Shown here: piece by piece, positions 11,692 through 22,652 of the stretch
How the letters are laid out: the number at the start of each line of letters is the position of its first letter
Numbering within the stretch: the stretch's first letter is position 1
Origin: Sipunculus nudus
Lineage: Eukaryota; Annelida; Sipuncula; Golfingiida; Sipunculidae
Direction of reading: 5' to 3'
NCBI GenBank assembly: GCA_026874595.1
Contig: CM049309.1
Location: 21,610,033 to 21,674,032, forward strand
Length of the DNA stretch: 64,000 nucleotides
Translations under genes and position numbers: made by a program
The notes under the pieces: model-generated
The model's database searches: none
The model's input: only the letters and a program-made list of their open reading frames with translations
Told to the model about the DNA's origin: nothing

Positions 11692-14600
11692 ATGATCGTA
11701 ACGTTCCTCGGAATCTGTCAAGTGTTTATCTTGGCTTTAGGACGGACCTTTCAGGAAACCAAAGAAAATGACAGTAGCAGTTTTCTGCCAGCGGTTTTAC
11801 AAGAAGATAAGTTGTTCAAGTCCACTGATGCTCGTCCCGCTGCAAGCCTATGCCGTCCAGCTTTGACCTCCCCTACAGGCTGCAGTGGACCCAAAGACCA
11901 CGGGAAGAGTACATGGCCAGCCTCAGCACCCCCCATCATCCCTGAATACCATGATGCAGTTGTTGGCTCGGAGAAGTTACCGGAAGGAAACGCCCTCAGC
12001 TTAAAAGCCTCAGCCGCCGTGAGTTGTTACTCGAGCAGTGGGAGCGAGTCTTCTCTGGCGGTTGCGGAGGTGCTAACTGGCGGGTCCTTCAGTTCAGGGA
12101 TCTCGGTGGCCTCCAGCTGCATATTTGATGGCAGCTGGGCTGGCTCAGCGGACTCTGTCCATTGTCCCAAAGGTCTGCCCAGCCTGGGAGGTTTGGGTCT
12201 CTGCCTTTACAGCAACAGCACAGCTGGATCGGGCATCAGAGAACCGGACGACGATGTGATCCAAAGGCTACTGAACAATGGGATAGAAGACGTTATACTG
12301 CAGACAGATGAGTACGGCACTCCTTATCGTCTAGGGGGCGGAGCATACGGCCAGGTCTACCGGGTACGTTTTTATTTATTGAAACATTACATATATCAAT
12401 TTGGTAAAATGTAATATATCGGTGACCTGACGCAACATTGCATTACTCATATTTATTTTTCCCTATGCATCAGGTTTGGTGCATCTTGTCTTAATGTTTA
12501 TGTTTATCTTATAAAAAAAAATACGCATATTTATGGAAGTATGCAGTAAGCTCCACGCAGGAGCAAGAAAATTAAGGACAGACTATAAGTAAGGTTACCA
12601 GTTCTAGGCATGTCATCTCTATTGCTCTTTTACGATCAATTTTGTACATTTTATGAGCTCTGTCATATAGCCGATTAAAAAAAATACCACGATAACAACA
12701 AAGTAGGAATTCTTTCACTCAAAATGCGTAAAAAATATACTGTCTAAACCAGTACACTGTACATCGTAATTAAAAATTGTATCATTTATATAATATAATA
12801 TTATTTACTTATATTATTTAATATTATATTATGTTATAATTTGCTTGATATGATATTGTATTTTATATTATATTTTAAGAGTATATTAGATTATATTCCC
12901 AGGGTTCGTACCGAGGTGCCTTGGCGGCGGTCAAGGTTAAGACAAAACTTGATGAAGAGGTCAACATTTATCAGGCACTAATGACGTCATCCACTGCTGA
13001 AAGATTCGTCAGGTAGGTGAATTTAACAATGATCCTTTCAATAATTATTACTCAATGACTATTATAAATACATAATTGACTGCCACGTGACATTTTATTC
13101 TTGGATTTCAACAAACAGTTGATGTATAATGTACTTTTGCAATATTAATACCATCAATATGACGTGACATAATCCATTCTTGAAAAAAAAAGTTTGGACA
13201 AGTAAGAATAGCACTTTGTGAGGGATTGTTTATGTATGAGCCGATAACAATATATGAGAGAGTTTTCCAACAATAAGTCCTATTAAATTGGTTTCATTTC
13301 AGTCTGTATCACTCTGTGATAGTGAGGGATGGCGAGATAATGGCAATGGAACTTTGCGTGTGCAACATACGGGACCTTGTAACCAAAAGGTAACATTCAA
13401 ATCACATTCACATAAAAAAAGTGTGTGTAAGAGAGTATTTGTTTTTAATCTTCACCATATGTACTATATGGAACAATTTCGATGGAGTTAACTGTTTGTC
13501 AGATTTGATCTATAATATTCACTGCATTCACTATACTAACACACACATTAATGTACAGTACATATCCATGCATACAATAATAAGACAATAATGATTAGCA
13601 TTACTGAAACTTAAATCAGAACGATTTTTTCATGAATGTTTGTATGGGTAATATTTTCATTATGTTTATTATTATTATGTTAATGAATATTTTAAGGGTA
13701 ACATCTTTATTATGTTCATTTTTTATTATGTTATTGAATGTTTGTAGAGTTAACATGTTCATTATTCATTATGTTATTGAATGTTTGAAGGGGTAACATG
13801 TTCATTTTTCATTATAATATTGAACGTTTGTAGGGGTAACATGTTCATTATTTATTATGTTATTGAATGTTTGTAGGGGTACTCCGGGACTTCCAGACAA
13901 GGTGATCCGTTATGTGTCCCTCCAGATGGTGAAGGCCCTTCATTGTCTTCAACAAGTCAGGATTATCCACTTGGACATCAAACCGGACAATTTTCTGCTG
14001 ACTCAGCAGGGACAAGTTAAATTGGTATGTGTGTTTATTCCGGTAGTGTAGTCATTGTAAATTATCTTAATTCTCTCTTTTTCTGTGGTAAACTCTGACT
14101 CTAGAATAAATAATAAGAATAAGTCCAACAGCCGATGAATCATTTAATATTCAATCCAGACCAGAATTCAGGACAATACAGTAATTATTGTTTCGAGCAT
14201 GTATTTCTGTTATAACATTGAATTTAAGAACAGTAATGATAAGTATAGATAAAAGAAAATAAAAACATTTGTAACCAGTGGTAAACTTTCTTCGACAAGG
14301 CTATCTATCGTCCATCCTCGCATCACCCACTATAATATTTTTATGTTTTAAAACTCTCCACGAAACCTGCTATATCTACAATCTAATGTAATCAAAATTT
14401 ATAGATCACAATGTATATGGTTCGTTTGTTTGCAGTGTGACTTTGGTGTCAGTCGCCAGATAGATGGTGATATAACCGAGACTGACTTGGACGGGACATC
14501 TCCCGGAACCGAGGGATACAAGGCCCCCGAAGTGATATGTTGTGGCAAGATCGGCTTCGAGGCTGACCTCTTTAGCTTGGGGGTCACCATGAACGAGATG

Positions 14601-16761
14601 TACACGGCCAGGTTAGTGTCGTATATAATAATACCTCCGCCAGTCGGCGAGCTTTTATGTTTTCATTATGGTTATCATGTTTTTTGTTAGCAATTTCACT
14701 AAGAAAAGTTACGAACAGATTTCAATGACTTTTGCTGGGGGTTGTGTTAAAACCAACAAATAATCCATTATATTATGGAGATGATATGAATCATCACAAT
14801 ATGTTTTTAACTTAAAGGATTCTATAACTTTGAGAGATTTCTATATCCTGGCCAAAGGCCAGAGCCATTGATATGAGCTAAAAGGGCCGCCTTTGTTCTA
14901 AAGAGCTCAGCCCATGCTCCAGGTTTGGAGTGACACGAATATTTTTGTGTAACACATACTAAATTTTTATTAGAATCCTGGCGGATGTATATATGGAGTC
15001 TCAAACTACTTTTCTAATTCATTTGTATCACTTTTGGTTGATGTAAGTATAAATCTTAATACTCCTTCAAATTCACTTGACACGTAAATGTTAAGCTACA
15101 AACATCCAACTAAAGCGTTACATTTTATAAATATTGTACTGTTTTGTATTTCAGGTTGCCGTGGCCACGTGCAAATGACTTTTGCGTTCTGGAAACCTTA
15201 GAGACGGTTGGTGTTAAGTACCCAGACACGGTACCGGGGGATGCTCAGAACCTCTTGACTCTGATACTTGTGTGAGTAGCTCCCTGATACATTGAGTTAC
15301 TCATCGTGTGACCATGAACTGGTTTACTTAAGCCCCTCTCTGATCTTAGCCTTAATATTTGTCTACATATGCTGTCTCCATTAACAATTGGAATTCAATT
15401 TAGTATAAGCTCCTTAATTTTTTAACTCATTTTCTACATTACACGGCCTTTTTATTGTAGGTTTCAATTTCCTTACCCTCTGAGTAATGTATGCCTGACC
15501 ATATCCCAATATTAAATATGTAAAATATATTCATTTTACACTAATATTTTCACTGTATATCTACCTACTTTTACTGCTATACCAATCGTTTATGTTTCTA
15601 TTTTCTTTCATCTATATCGCCCTGTTTATCAGCATGTTTTTCTTGTATATATCTTACTATCACTGACTACTCTATATCTTCGTAAATGCGGAATCCAATC
15701 CTACTTCTCTGCATTCTACTGTATCTCATCTCTTCAGTCTTGATCCTCTGTCCCGCCTACGAATCCAGAATTCTCCAGACTCCTACTTGAAGCATGAGTA
15801 AGTTTACTTTCACCATTCTTGCCGTTTCACTTGAGTAAAATTCTTCTTCATTTTCAAAATAGATTTTATTATCAGACTAGATGCAGATGTTAATGACTGT
15901 CATTTTCATGAAGAATATTTGAATGTTGATTTGATATCGGTTGCTATAGCTTTACATATAAATTCAATAAATAAACTTTTAAATTATGTTCAGTCTGCAC
16001 AGATATTGCTATAGCATGTGTGTTTCTTATTTTAAAGCATAGAGATCGTATGAGCGTAACATATAACATAAAAGAGTGTTATCTTTGACGGTATTCTTCT
16101 GCACTCTAATACCATTATGCTACCATATGTTATGAAATCGATGTTTATTACAGTTTTCAGTGTAGTTAAATATAGGTATGTATAATGTACAATAAATAGC
16201 GAAATAAAAAATGTATTCAGGTATATACAGGCATATGCTAAAGCGACCTCTGTCGTTGTTTGCAGGTACTTCAGTACAGCGTTGGGGGGAAGAGATCCGA
16301 GCTTGCCATCGGATGATATCATGGTAAGTTAACACGATATGACGTCATTTGCCACAACTTGCTGGTGGATGGCGGGGGTTGGGGTATTGTTTTCATTAAG
16401 TGTACTCTGGGTCAACCAGGTTACATCTAACTAGGATGTGAAACTACGTACATTTTGAACTAGCCTCCTTTGCAGATATGTTACTTTAAGTTCACATAAC
16501 ATATTTTTGGATTATCGTCATCCCTTTATCTGCTATGAGGCAAAGTAATGTTTTTCAAACCCTGAATTAAAACTTCCTTTTTTTCAGTTAAAACTAAGTA
16601 TAAACAACCCCTTCCGTTTGTACTGTTAAGCATATGCAGACGTCAAGAAAACATCAGCCGTTTGGGGCTTTAGTCAGCTGATATTTTTGCCGTTTGATTG
16701 ATATGGTGTATCCTTATAATTTCAGATGTTCCTGATGGAGACCGCCACCATATGCCACTGA
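11692..16761 (+). CDS. Protein kinase gene, copy 2 (complete)
   Basis: Nine exons: 11692-12363, 12903-13012, 13303-13389, 13877-14024, 14436-14611, 15155-15271, 15738-15797, 16266-16323, 16726-16761. They sum to 1464 bases, 487 codons plus TGA, with all phases consistent. The first ATG in frame is 11,692; the open frame extends upstream without an ATG, so an upstream exon cannot be excluded. The N-terminus MIVTFLGICQVFILALG looks like a signal peptide or membrane anchor. About 180 Ser/Gly-rich residues follow, then a full kinase fold: GGGAYGQV, AAVKV, HLDIKPDN (non-RD), CDFG, GYKAPEV and LDPLSRLRI. Compared with copy 1 there are roughly 18 substitutions and no frameshift, for example ICCGKIGF versus ILGGKIGF and NEMYTA versus YEMYTA. 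If the leader is real, the enzyme would enter the secretory pathway, unusual for this fold. Confidence 0.88.
13628..13881 (+). repeat. Degenerate ~50-bp tandem repeat ending in a 3' splice site (copy 2)
   Basis: Same array as 1592-1842, with few differences. The exon 4 acceptor AG (13,875-13,876) lies in the last unit. The array therefore predates the kinase duplication. Confidence 0.75.
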
Positions 16762-16784
16762 TGTCAGGGCATAGATTAACTTGG

Positions 16785-16790
16785 AATAAA
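16785..16790 (+). promoter_or_regulatory. Poly-A signal AATAAA of kinase copy 2
   Basis: AATAAA 24 bases after the stop codon, at the position equivalent to 4749-4754 in copy 1. Confidence 0.6.
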
Positions 16791-17151
16791 ACTTATCTAC
16801 CTCATTCCCACGAAGAACCTGGGAGGCTTTGGAACAAGACTGCAACTAAATAAGAATTTCTCTGACTAAATCGTGTTGTCATGAAATAATCTTCATCATC
16901 ATCTTCATAATTGTTATCATAAGTAACTTAAGAACGCGCCGTCATCACCATTATCTTCGTCTTCCTGATCGTCACACCTATCGGATATTTAAATTAAAGA
17001 TAAGATACAGAATTGAGTGAATTTAAGCTTAATGCTATTTTTATATGAATAATAAATGTTTACTGTAAAAGTTAATCTAAGTCGTTGTATGTTTGATGGG
17101 GCAGTGAAATGTTATATATCTTGTAAAAATCCATAATACATCTGACGGAGG

Positions 17152-17166
17152 TGTGTGCGTGTGTGT

Positions 17167-17208
<42 letters not shown>
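17152..17208 (+). repeat. GT/GA microsatellite
   Basis: A short GTGTGT run followed by about 20 GA dinucleotides. Reading frames rich in RERERE or SLSLSL here are simple-repeat artefacts. Confidence 0.85.
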
Positions 17209-17750
17209 GTCCGTTTGTACTTGTGACGCGTCTATATATAACACAACTGATCCGGCGTATAACACACCTGATCCGGCGTACCTCTTTGTTAGGCGTACTT
17301 GTTGAAAATGGAGCTTTTTTAAAAAGCATGTCATCATGCCAGGAATGCCATTCCTTGCTCACGTGACGCATCAGAAGGTACGAAACATAAGGACAAATTT
17401 ATATACATAACCAATGTTTACTTGGTAATAATTAAAATTAATGGAAAGACGAGACAGCTAATAATTTCGAACAGTCACTTTAAAAAAAAGGATTATGTAT
17501 ACAAAATTGAAGGGACCTACAGAAATCTCCAGTATATATCCGAGATCGGAACAGACTTAAATTTTATTATTATTAGCGATGGGGGCACTCCACGTTGTCA
17601 CACAACGGGGAGTCATTTTCTATATTTCCCCGATAAAAACCTGAGGAATTTAACATTATTTCTCAAAGAGTCTATCGCATCGCCATCAATCAGGAAGTAA
17701 CCAGTGGTTGATTTCGCCAGGATATCGTATGCCATGTCGCATTAGAATAA

Positions 17751-18044
17751 ACCTGTATGCTCTTCGAGTAGGAAATAAAGAACTAGTGTGATCAAAATAA
17801 CAACAGTTAAGGGATAATCTCTCGTAGTATAAGTTTTAAATCATTTATATGTTTTCAATTTACATTCCATGAAAATACATAAAATTTCATTTTATGAAAC
17901 ATCCCTGGATACATGAATATATAATATAGTTGTTTTTGTTGTTAACTTTATTTTCTCCGTCAAAGCGAAGATCAACAAACAAAATGTCAATACATAAGTA
18001 ATATACAAAAGCGTTACAAATCACAAACCAATAATCATCAAAGG
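17751..18044. other. Intergenic, possible 3' flank of a minus-strand exon
   Basis: AT-rich, about 300 bp. It contains TTTATT at 17,947-17,952, an AATAAA on the minus strand, which could be the poly-A signal of the candidate exon 18,045-18,281. Confidence 0.35.
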
Positions 18045-18281
18045 TCAATAGGAGAAAAGTTCAAGGGCTGTATCACATACGGGTAATTTATGTGTTATTT
18101 GATAATAAGATAGTTTATGAAAAATCTTCTTCCACCCCTTGAAGAAAAGAGAGACCTCGTTCAGTAAAGCGGCTGAATAGTGTTCGTGTCCGGAAGATTC
18201 ATTTAATCCATATTGAGTGTCCGCTTTAATCAAGGCTTTTAAGAGTTCAGTGTCCGACAGTGCAACCAATTGTGCCTCAAC
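18045..18281 (-). CDS. Possible terminal exon of an unknown minus-strand gene
   Basis: On the minus strand an acceptor-like TACCTGTACAG is followed by 78 open codons (GTT GAG GCA ... ) ending in a stop at 18,045-18,047, with AATAAA about 95 bases further on. The peptide begins VEAQLVALSDTELL and contains SSGHEHYSAALLNEV and FKGWKKIFHKL. I recognise no domain. No upstream exon could be identified, and the polypyrimidine tract is weak, so this may be a chance frame or a decayed repeat. Confidence 0.3.
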   Translation of the reverse strand, partial: VEAQLVALSDTELLKALIKADTQYGLNESSGHEHYSAALLNEVSLFFKGWKKIFHKLSYYQITHKLPVCDTALELFSY

Positions 18282-19284
18282 CTGTACAGGTAATTTATCA
18301 CAGACAGATATATATAAATGCAGTCATATGGAATATATGCCTTGAAGATATTCATGCATTATAATAATAGCGTAATTGAGGGAATACCCGTACTGAGGCG
18401 TATATACGGCGCTATAATGGAGGAACCATACAACCAGAGTTCTGAAATGGCCGTTTACGGCGAACAATCCTTGTCCACAACAAAAGGAATACAGGAAACA
18501 ATTTTATAATATAATAATTTTTAGTTCCAACAGCACCCGTGTCAGTATCTGTGCCGGGCAAGTGGAAGCCCAGCTTAAAAACTACTCCTATTATATACCG
18601 TCACGTAGAAGCCTCTTATTTTTAATAACGGATATATTTAACCCTCGAGATATATGTACATTAAAGATCTGGATATTAACCACAGAAGTTACTTACTTAA
18701 AGGAGGACACTGAGCAAATTTTCAATTACACACGGAGATATAGGCATAAACGAAACCTTTATTTCTTAGGACCGCATACATTCATCTAATTTCATGAATT
18801 TTCAGGTATAATCTGGTCCATTTCACAGTTGTCGGTCAACAGTTTTATCCACTTTTGTAAAATTGCGTCACCTTTGCCTGAGAAAGATTTTCCCCAGGCA
18901 CCGCCCGCGTCAATTTTACCCCCCGCTTCAAAGTTTTTATTTCATTTTTTCATCTTTCAAGAAGATAAAATAATATTATTTTGATACGATTTCCTATGTT
19001 TTGTAGTGCTTTTACCTGTTAAGCAAAAAAAAAACTGTTATTTTCATGCTTTTCCCTGATCATATGACATTTTTATTGAAACATGCAAAAAAAGGTAAAA
19101 AATAAAATACCGCCGCCAGCAGTGATTTCTGAAAAAAAAAGTGCCTGAGAACCATCCCTTTGAATTTTTTTTGGCCTTAGACATTCAGGTTCAGTCTCGG
19201 GTGATGTTTTTCCTCAATATTACCAAAGAAGCTCATGTGCTGCTCCATATCTCTTTACATTATACAACTACCAGTTAAAATATA
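18282..19284. other. Intergenic, nothing recognised
   Basis: AT-rich sequence with several short plus-strand reading frames that show no recognisable motif. Poly-A stretches occur near 19,027 and 19,130. Confidence 0.45.
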
Positions 19285-19696
19285 CCTCAACATTGGAACC
19301 CCCTGCTTGAAAGAATCGATTGTATACCAAGCGACCGTAACAGCCGCAAGTGAGCCGACACAAAGCTACATAGGATTAACAGAAAATTTATTCAAGTCAC
19401 GCTATGCTAATCACAAATAATCCTTCATGAACAAAATATAGGAAATTTAACACAGAACCTAGCAAATGTATATGGCAGTTGAAAGACAAAGGTGTAGACT
19501 ACAGTATCACATGGAAAATACTGAAACAGGCAAAGGCTAATAACAGCGTCACCAAATGATGTAACCTATGCTTATAGGAAAAATACTATATCATATGCAA
19601 ACTGAACCACATTTGGCCACCCTGAATAAAAGGAACGAACTTGTCACCGCCTGTAGGCATGCGAACAAATTCCTCCTTAAGAATTTCATAACATAG
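19285..19696 (+). pseudogene. Penelope-like element relic with GIY-YIG endonuclease
   Basis: In one frame KESIVYQATV is followed by QSYIGLTENLFKSRYANHK. These are the two strands of a GIY-YIG nuclease (IVY for GIY, then YIG) with the catalytic Arg on the next helix. Other frames continue with QLKDKGVDYSITWKILKQ, CNLC and RNELVTACRHANKF, as in the C-terminal nuclease of Penelope-like retroelements. Several stops and frameshifts break it, and no reverse transcriptase is seen upstream. The family call is from remembered motif style; another GIY-YIG retroelement is possible. Confidence 0.6.
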
Positions 19697-19720
19697 ATTT
19701 TAGTTTATAGGATGCCCCCA

Positions 19721-19724
<4 letters not shown>

Positions 19725-19767
<43 letters not shown>
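19725..19767 (+). repeat. (CT)n microsatellite
   Basis: About 21 uninterrupted CT dinucleotides, shortly after the Penelope-like relic. Confidence 0.9.
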
Positions 19768-19769
<2 letters not shown>

Positions 19770-20173
19770 CTTTCTTTCATAAGAGCCACGAGATAACACA
19801 TGGAGAGCCCCATGTTTATACACGTACAGCCGTCTTTAAGCACTGTCACTAACTGCTCTCAGTACAGCCTCTTACAAGCCCCCCTCACAGAGCGACCTTT
19901 GACCCCAGTCTTCCCGTATCCCGACTTTCATTATCTGATCCTGGTATATCTTTGCCCCAAGGCGCACATTTACACTCAACAGTCTTGGTTACAAGTGACA
20001 CAACAGGCCAGTAACATATATACATTCAAGGTCGAATATCTATGTAACACGTATATACCAGTATGATCTAGTCCATTTCAGCCAGACAGCATTACCTCAC
20101 GAGTGCAACAACATGTTGCACGAAACTACGTAGTAGTAAAATGTCTGAAAATACTTGACTCGTCTTCATTTTG

Positions 20174-20176
<3 letters not shown>

Positions 20177-20238
<62 letters not shown>
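20177..20238. repeat. (AT)n microsatellite
   Basis: About 31 TA dinucleotides. A second run lies at about 20,452-20,511. Confidence 0.9.
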
Positions 20239-20240
<2 letters not shown>

Positions 20241-20451
20241 ACAGTGATGACATACTCCGTAAGAGAGCGGATTTCTTTGTGAACGTAAACTCTATGAGCT
20301 ACATGATGAAGCAGTAAGGGTTTTTATACGCACACCTGTCCAAATCGTACTACAAAGAGATTAGAAAAAATATTATCAATAGATTCTCATTTAATGTCTT
20401 GATTGTACCATGTATAATGATAATGATCTATATATACATATGTATATATAC

Positions 20452-20511
<60 letters not shown>
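20452..20511. repeat. (TA)n microsatellite
   Basis: About 30 TA dinucleotides after an ATACATATGTATATA lead-in. It generates YIYIYI reading frames that are not genes. Confidence 0.9.
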
Positions 20512-20514
<3 letters not shown>

Positions 20515-20739
20515 ATTGCACAACAGATTAAAAACAAACAAACTTATAACATACCCGTTCCATGGAACAAGCAACATGTGTTAACGACTGATTTTTTTTT
20601 TGTGCGGTTACGATTTATATCGAAAAACACTTGTTTTCTCCTCGCAAAAAAGTAGCAGGAGGGGGATATAGTTACTCCATTCGTGCGTCGTGCCGGCTGT
20701 CCGTCCTCCCACCCGTCGGTCTGTCCGGAATTTGCTTGT

Positions 20740-21310
20740 AGCCGATTTTAAGCCAAACCATTTGACCAAAACCTATTATCTTGCACATTTTGCTCTTCCA
20801 CCCATGGATAAAGAAATCTATCGATTTTGAGGTCAAGGGGTCAAAGGTCAATACCACGGCAGCCACTTCTTGAAAAACCTTGTGGACCTATTTTAAGCGA
20901 TACCATTTGACAAAAATCTTTGATCTTGCACGTGTGGTTCATTTCCCCCCCCCCCCCCCTTGATAAAGAACCTTATCGATTTTGAGATATCAAAGGTCAA
21001 AGGTCAAGGCCACGGGACCCATTCCTAGATAAAAGCTTGTGCACCGAATTTAAGCCAAACAACTTGACCAAAACCTTTCATCTTGTACTATGGCTCACTC
21101 ACCCATGGATGAAGAAACCGTTCGATTTTGAGGTCACGGGTTCAAAGGTCAGGGACACGGGACCCACTTCCTTATAAAAATTGTGGACCAATTTGAAGCC
21201 AAACTGTTTGACCAAAACCTGTCATATTTGAATTATGACTCACCCACCCATGGATGAAGAACATGTTAATTTTAAGGTCACGTTGTCAAAGGTCAAGGTC
21301 ACAGAGCTGC
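20740..21310 (+). repeat. Tandem ~120-140-bp repeat with AGGTCA-type half-sites
   Basis: About four imperfect units. Each has AAGCCAAAC-like sequence, TTTGACCAAAACCT, ATCTTGCAC-like sequence, CACCCATGGATGAAGAA, GATTTTGAGGTCA and TCAAAGGTCAAGG. Every unit contains closely spaced AGGTCA or GGGTCA/TCAAAGGTCA half-sites, and one has TCAAAGGTCAAAGGTCAAGG (near 20,990-21,010). A run of about 16 C interrupts one unit near 20,947. No coding capacity is evident. Confidence 0.8.
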
Positions 21311-21769
21311 CCTCGTCATTTTCCCATTTGTGTAATACACCCAGTATAATTATGCTCCCATGCGGGGAGGGAGGGGGGGAAGCTTTACGGGCCCTTGTTA
21401 TGTCTTATATCTTATATTCAAACGTTGTTATATCTTATTTAATTGAAATAGAATAATTTAAAAATCTTTAAAAGCGAGGTTCTCGTCGGTGTCTCCAAGT
21501 AAATGCCGTGATTCTGGCTTACTGGACTCGAACAGAGTACATCAATATACGCGCAGTGCGCATGCTCGTGGTTAAAGAACGATGGCACCAAAAATAATTG
21601 TTCTCCGTAATCTGAGAACAAAAATATTCTTCATTTTTATGAGAGCAAGCTATTGTTTGTTTGAGTCTGTTTGATTGAATTACCAAGGTGTTTTTTCTTG
21701 TCCATGAATTTGGTCACGATCACGCACTTTTACAAATTTGTAATGATTTACCTAGTAAAAGGTCCGAGA
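21311..21769. other. Intergenic, nothing recognised
   Basis: Unique AT-rich sequence between the half-site repeat and a LINE fragment. Confidence 0.4.
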
Positions 21770-22006
21770 TCTCCAAAAGCTGGCTTAATGGAACATTAGT
21801 ATTGGACCTTTTACCTTTTTTATAAGAGATAAAGAACCATATTACATATTTTCTATGATTGCAGCTTCGTAAAACAGTTATGGTATGAAGTGTCTCGATG
21901 GTTGGAGAATTTCGATTTACCAAGAATCTTCTCACATACAGTTATACTTTTTAACCACAGCACAGATCAGTTATACAAAATAAAACTCTTAGTAACTGCA
22001 AGTTAA
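21770..22006 (+). pseudogene. LINE ORF2 C-terminal fragment
   Basis: One frame reads HIFYDCSFVKQLWYEVSRWL, then FDLPRIFSHTV, and ends at TAA 22,004-22,006. The His-x-x-x-x-Cys pattern followed by a Trp-containing helix (HIFYDC...LWYEVSRW) is the usual zinc-knuckle end of L1-like ORF2 proteins. The upstream frame is broken and no reverse transcriptase precedes it. Confidence 0.5.
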
Positions 22007-22537
22007 GTATTATATATACATGTCAAAATGTTAACAACACACGTTATATTTCAAGAGGTGTCATCAAGTTTATTAAAACATACCATTTTATTGATTAAAA
22101 TGGTGGCATTATCCAAAGGAAAATTAACAAAACACGAAACTATCTAATTTAGATTGAATAATATTATGTCTGTAGAAAGCTAATATTCATTATTATAGCC
22201 CTGGATGTTTCCATATAACTGACCAACATGGTTATCCTCTGTGTATATATGGATGCTTGTTATACATGTTATACATTATATACAAAGCATACTGCACTGA
22301 ATCAGTACTTCTGGACTTAATTGTAATCATTGGCGTCCATACTTCTAGACAAATATCTGTTAAAATGGAATTAATAATGAAACAATTTTTATATATATGT
22401 TAAAGTGATTTCATATTTTTTTTCATGTCAATGCTTGTCTATTGATTTTCATGTGTTTTTTTTTTTTGCATTCATTATATATGTATATGTGTACATTCAA
22501 TAATAAAAAGGTGGTCCCTTGAGGTATGGTCAATGAG
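22007..22537. other. Intergenic, nothing recognised
   Basis: AT-rich unique sequence leading to the decayed Sushi exon. Confidence 0.4.
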
Positions 22538-22652
22538 TCACCTTCAGTTGTAACTCGTCCTCTGTGCGTCTTCTATGAGAACCTGTTGAAGATCGGACAT
22601 GACGAGTGATCGAGGACGCAGCCTTTTCGCCCTCGTGAGCACTTGATTCCCC
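22538..22652 (+). pseudogene. Decayed Sushi (CCP) exon, paralogue of the exon at 43,212-43,394
   Basis: Aligns by eye with the 3' half of the second Sushi exon and its splice donor. Shared blocks in order are ACCTTCAGTTGTAACTC, GAGAACCTGT, GAGGACGCAGCC (functional exon: GGGACGCAGCC) and GTGAGCACTTGATTCC (functional: GTGAGCACCTGATTCC). The intervening coding sequence has lost frame. Intronic bases past the donor are also shared, so this is a genomic duplicate rather than a processed copy. Confidence 0.65.

Larger units (their letters stand above)
12080..17750. repeat. Segmental tandem duplication, right unit
   Basis: Counterpart of the left unit at 1-5675. It has an extra segment of about 90 bp near 17,354-17,445 that the left unit lacks, and a GA microsatellite where the left has GT/G. 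Similarity fades near 17,750, just after an ATTAGAATAAACCT block shared with about 5660-5675. Confidence 0.9.
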
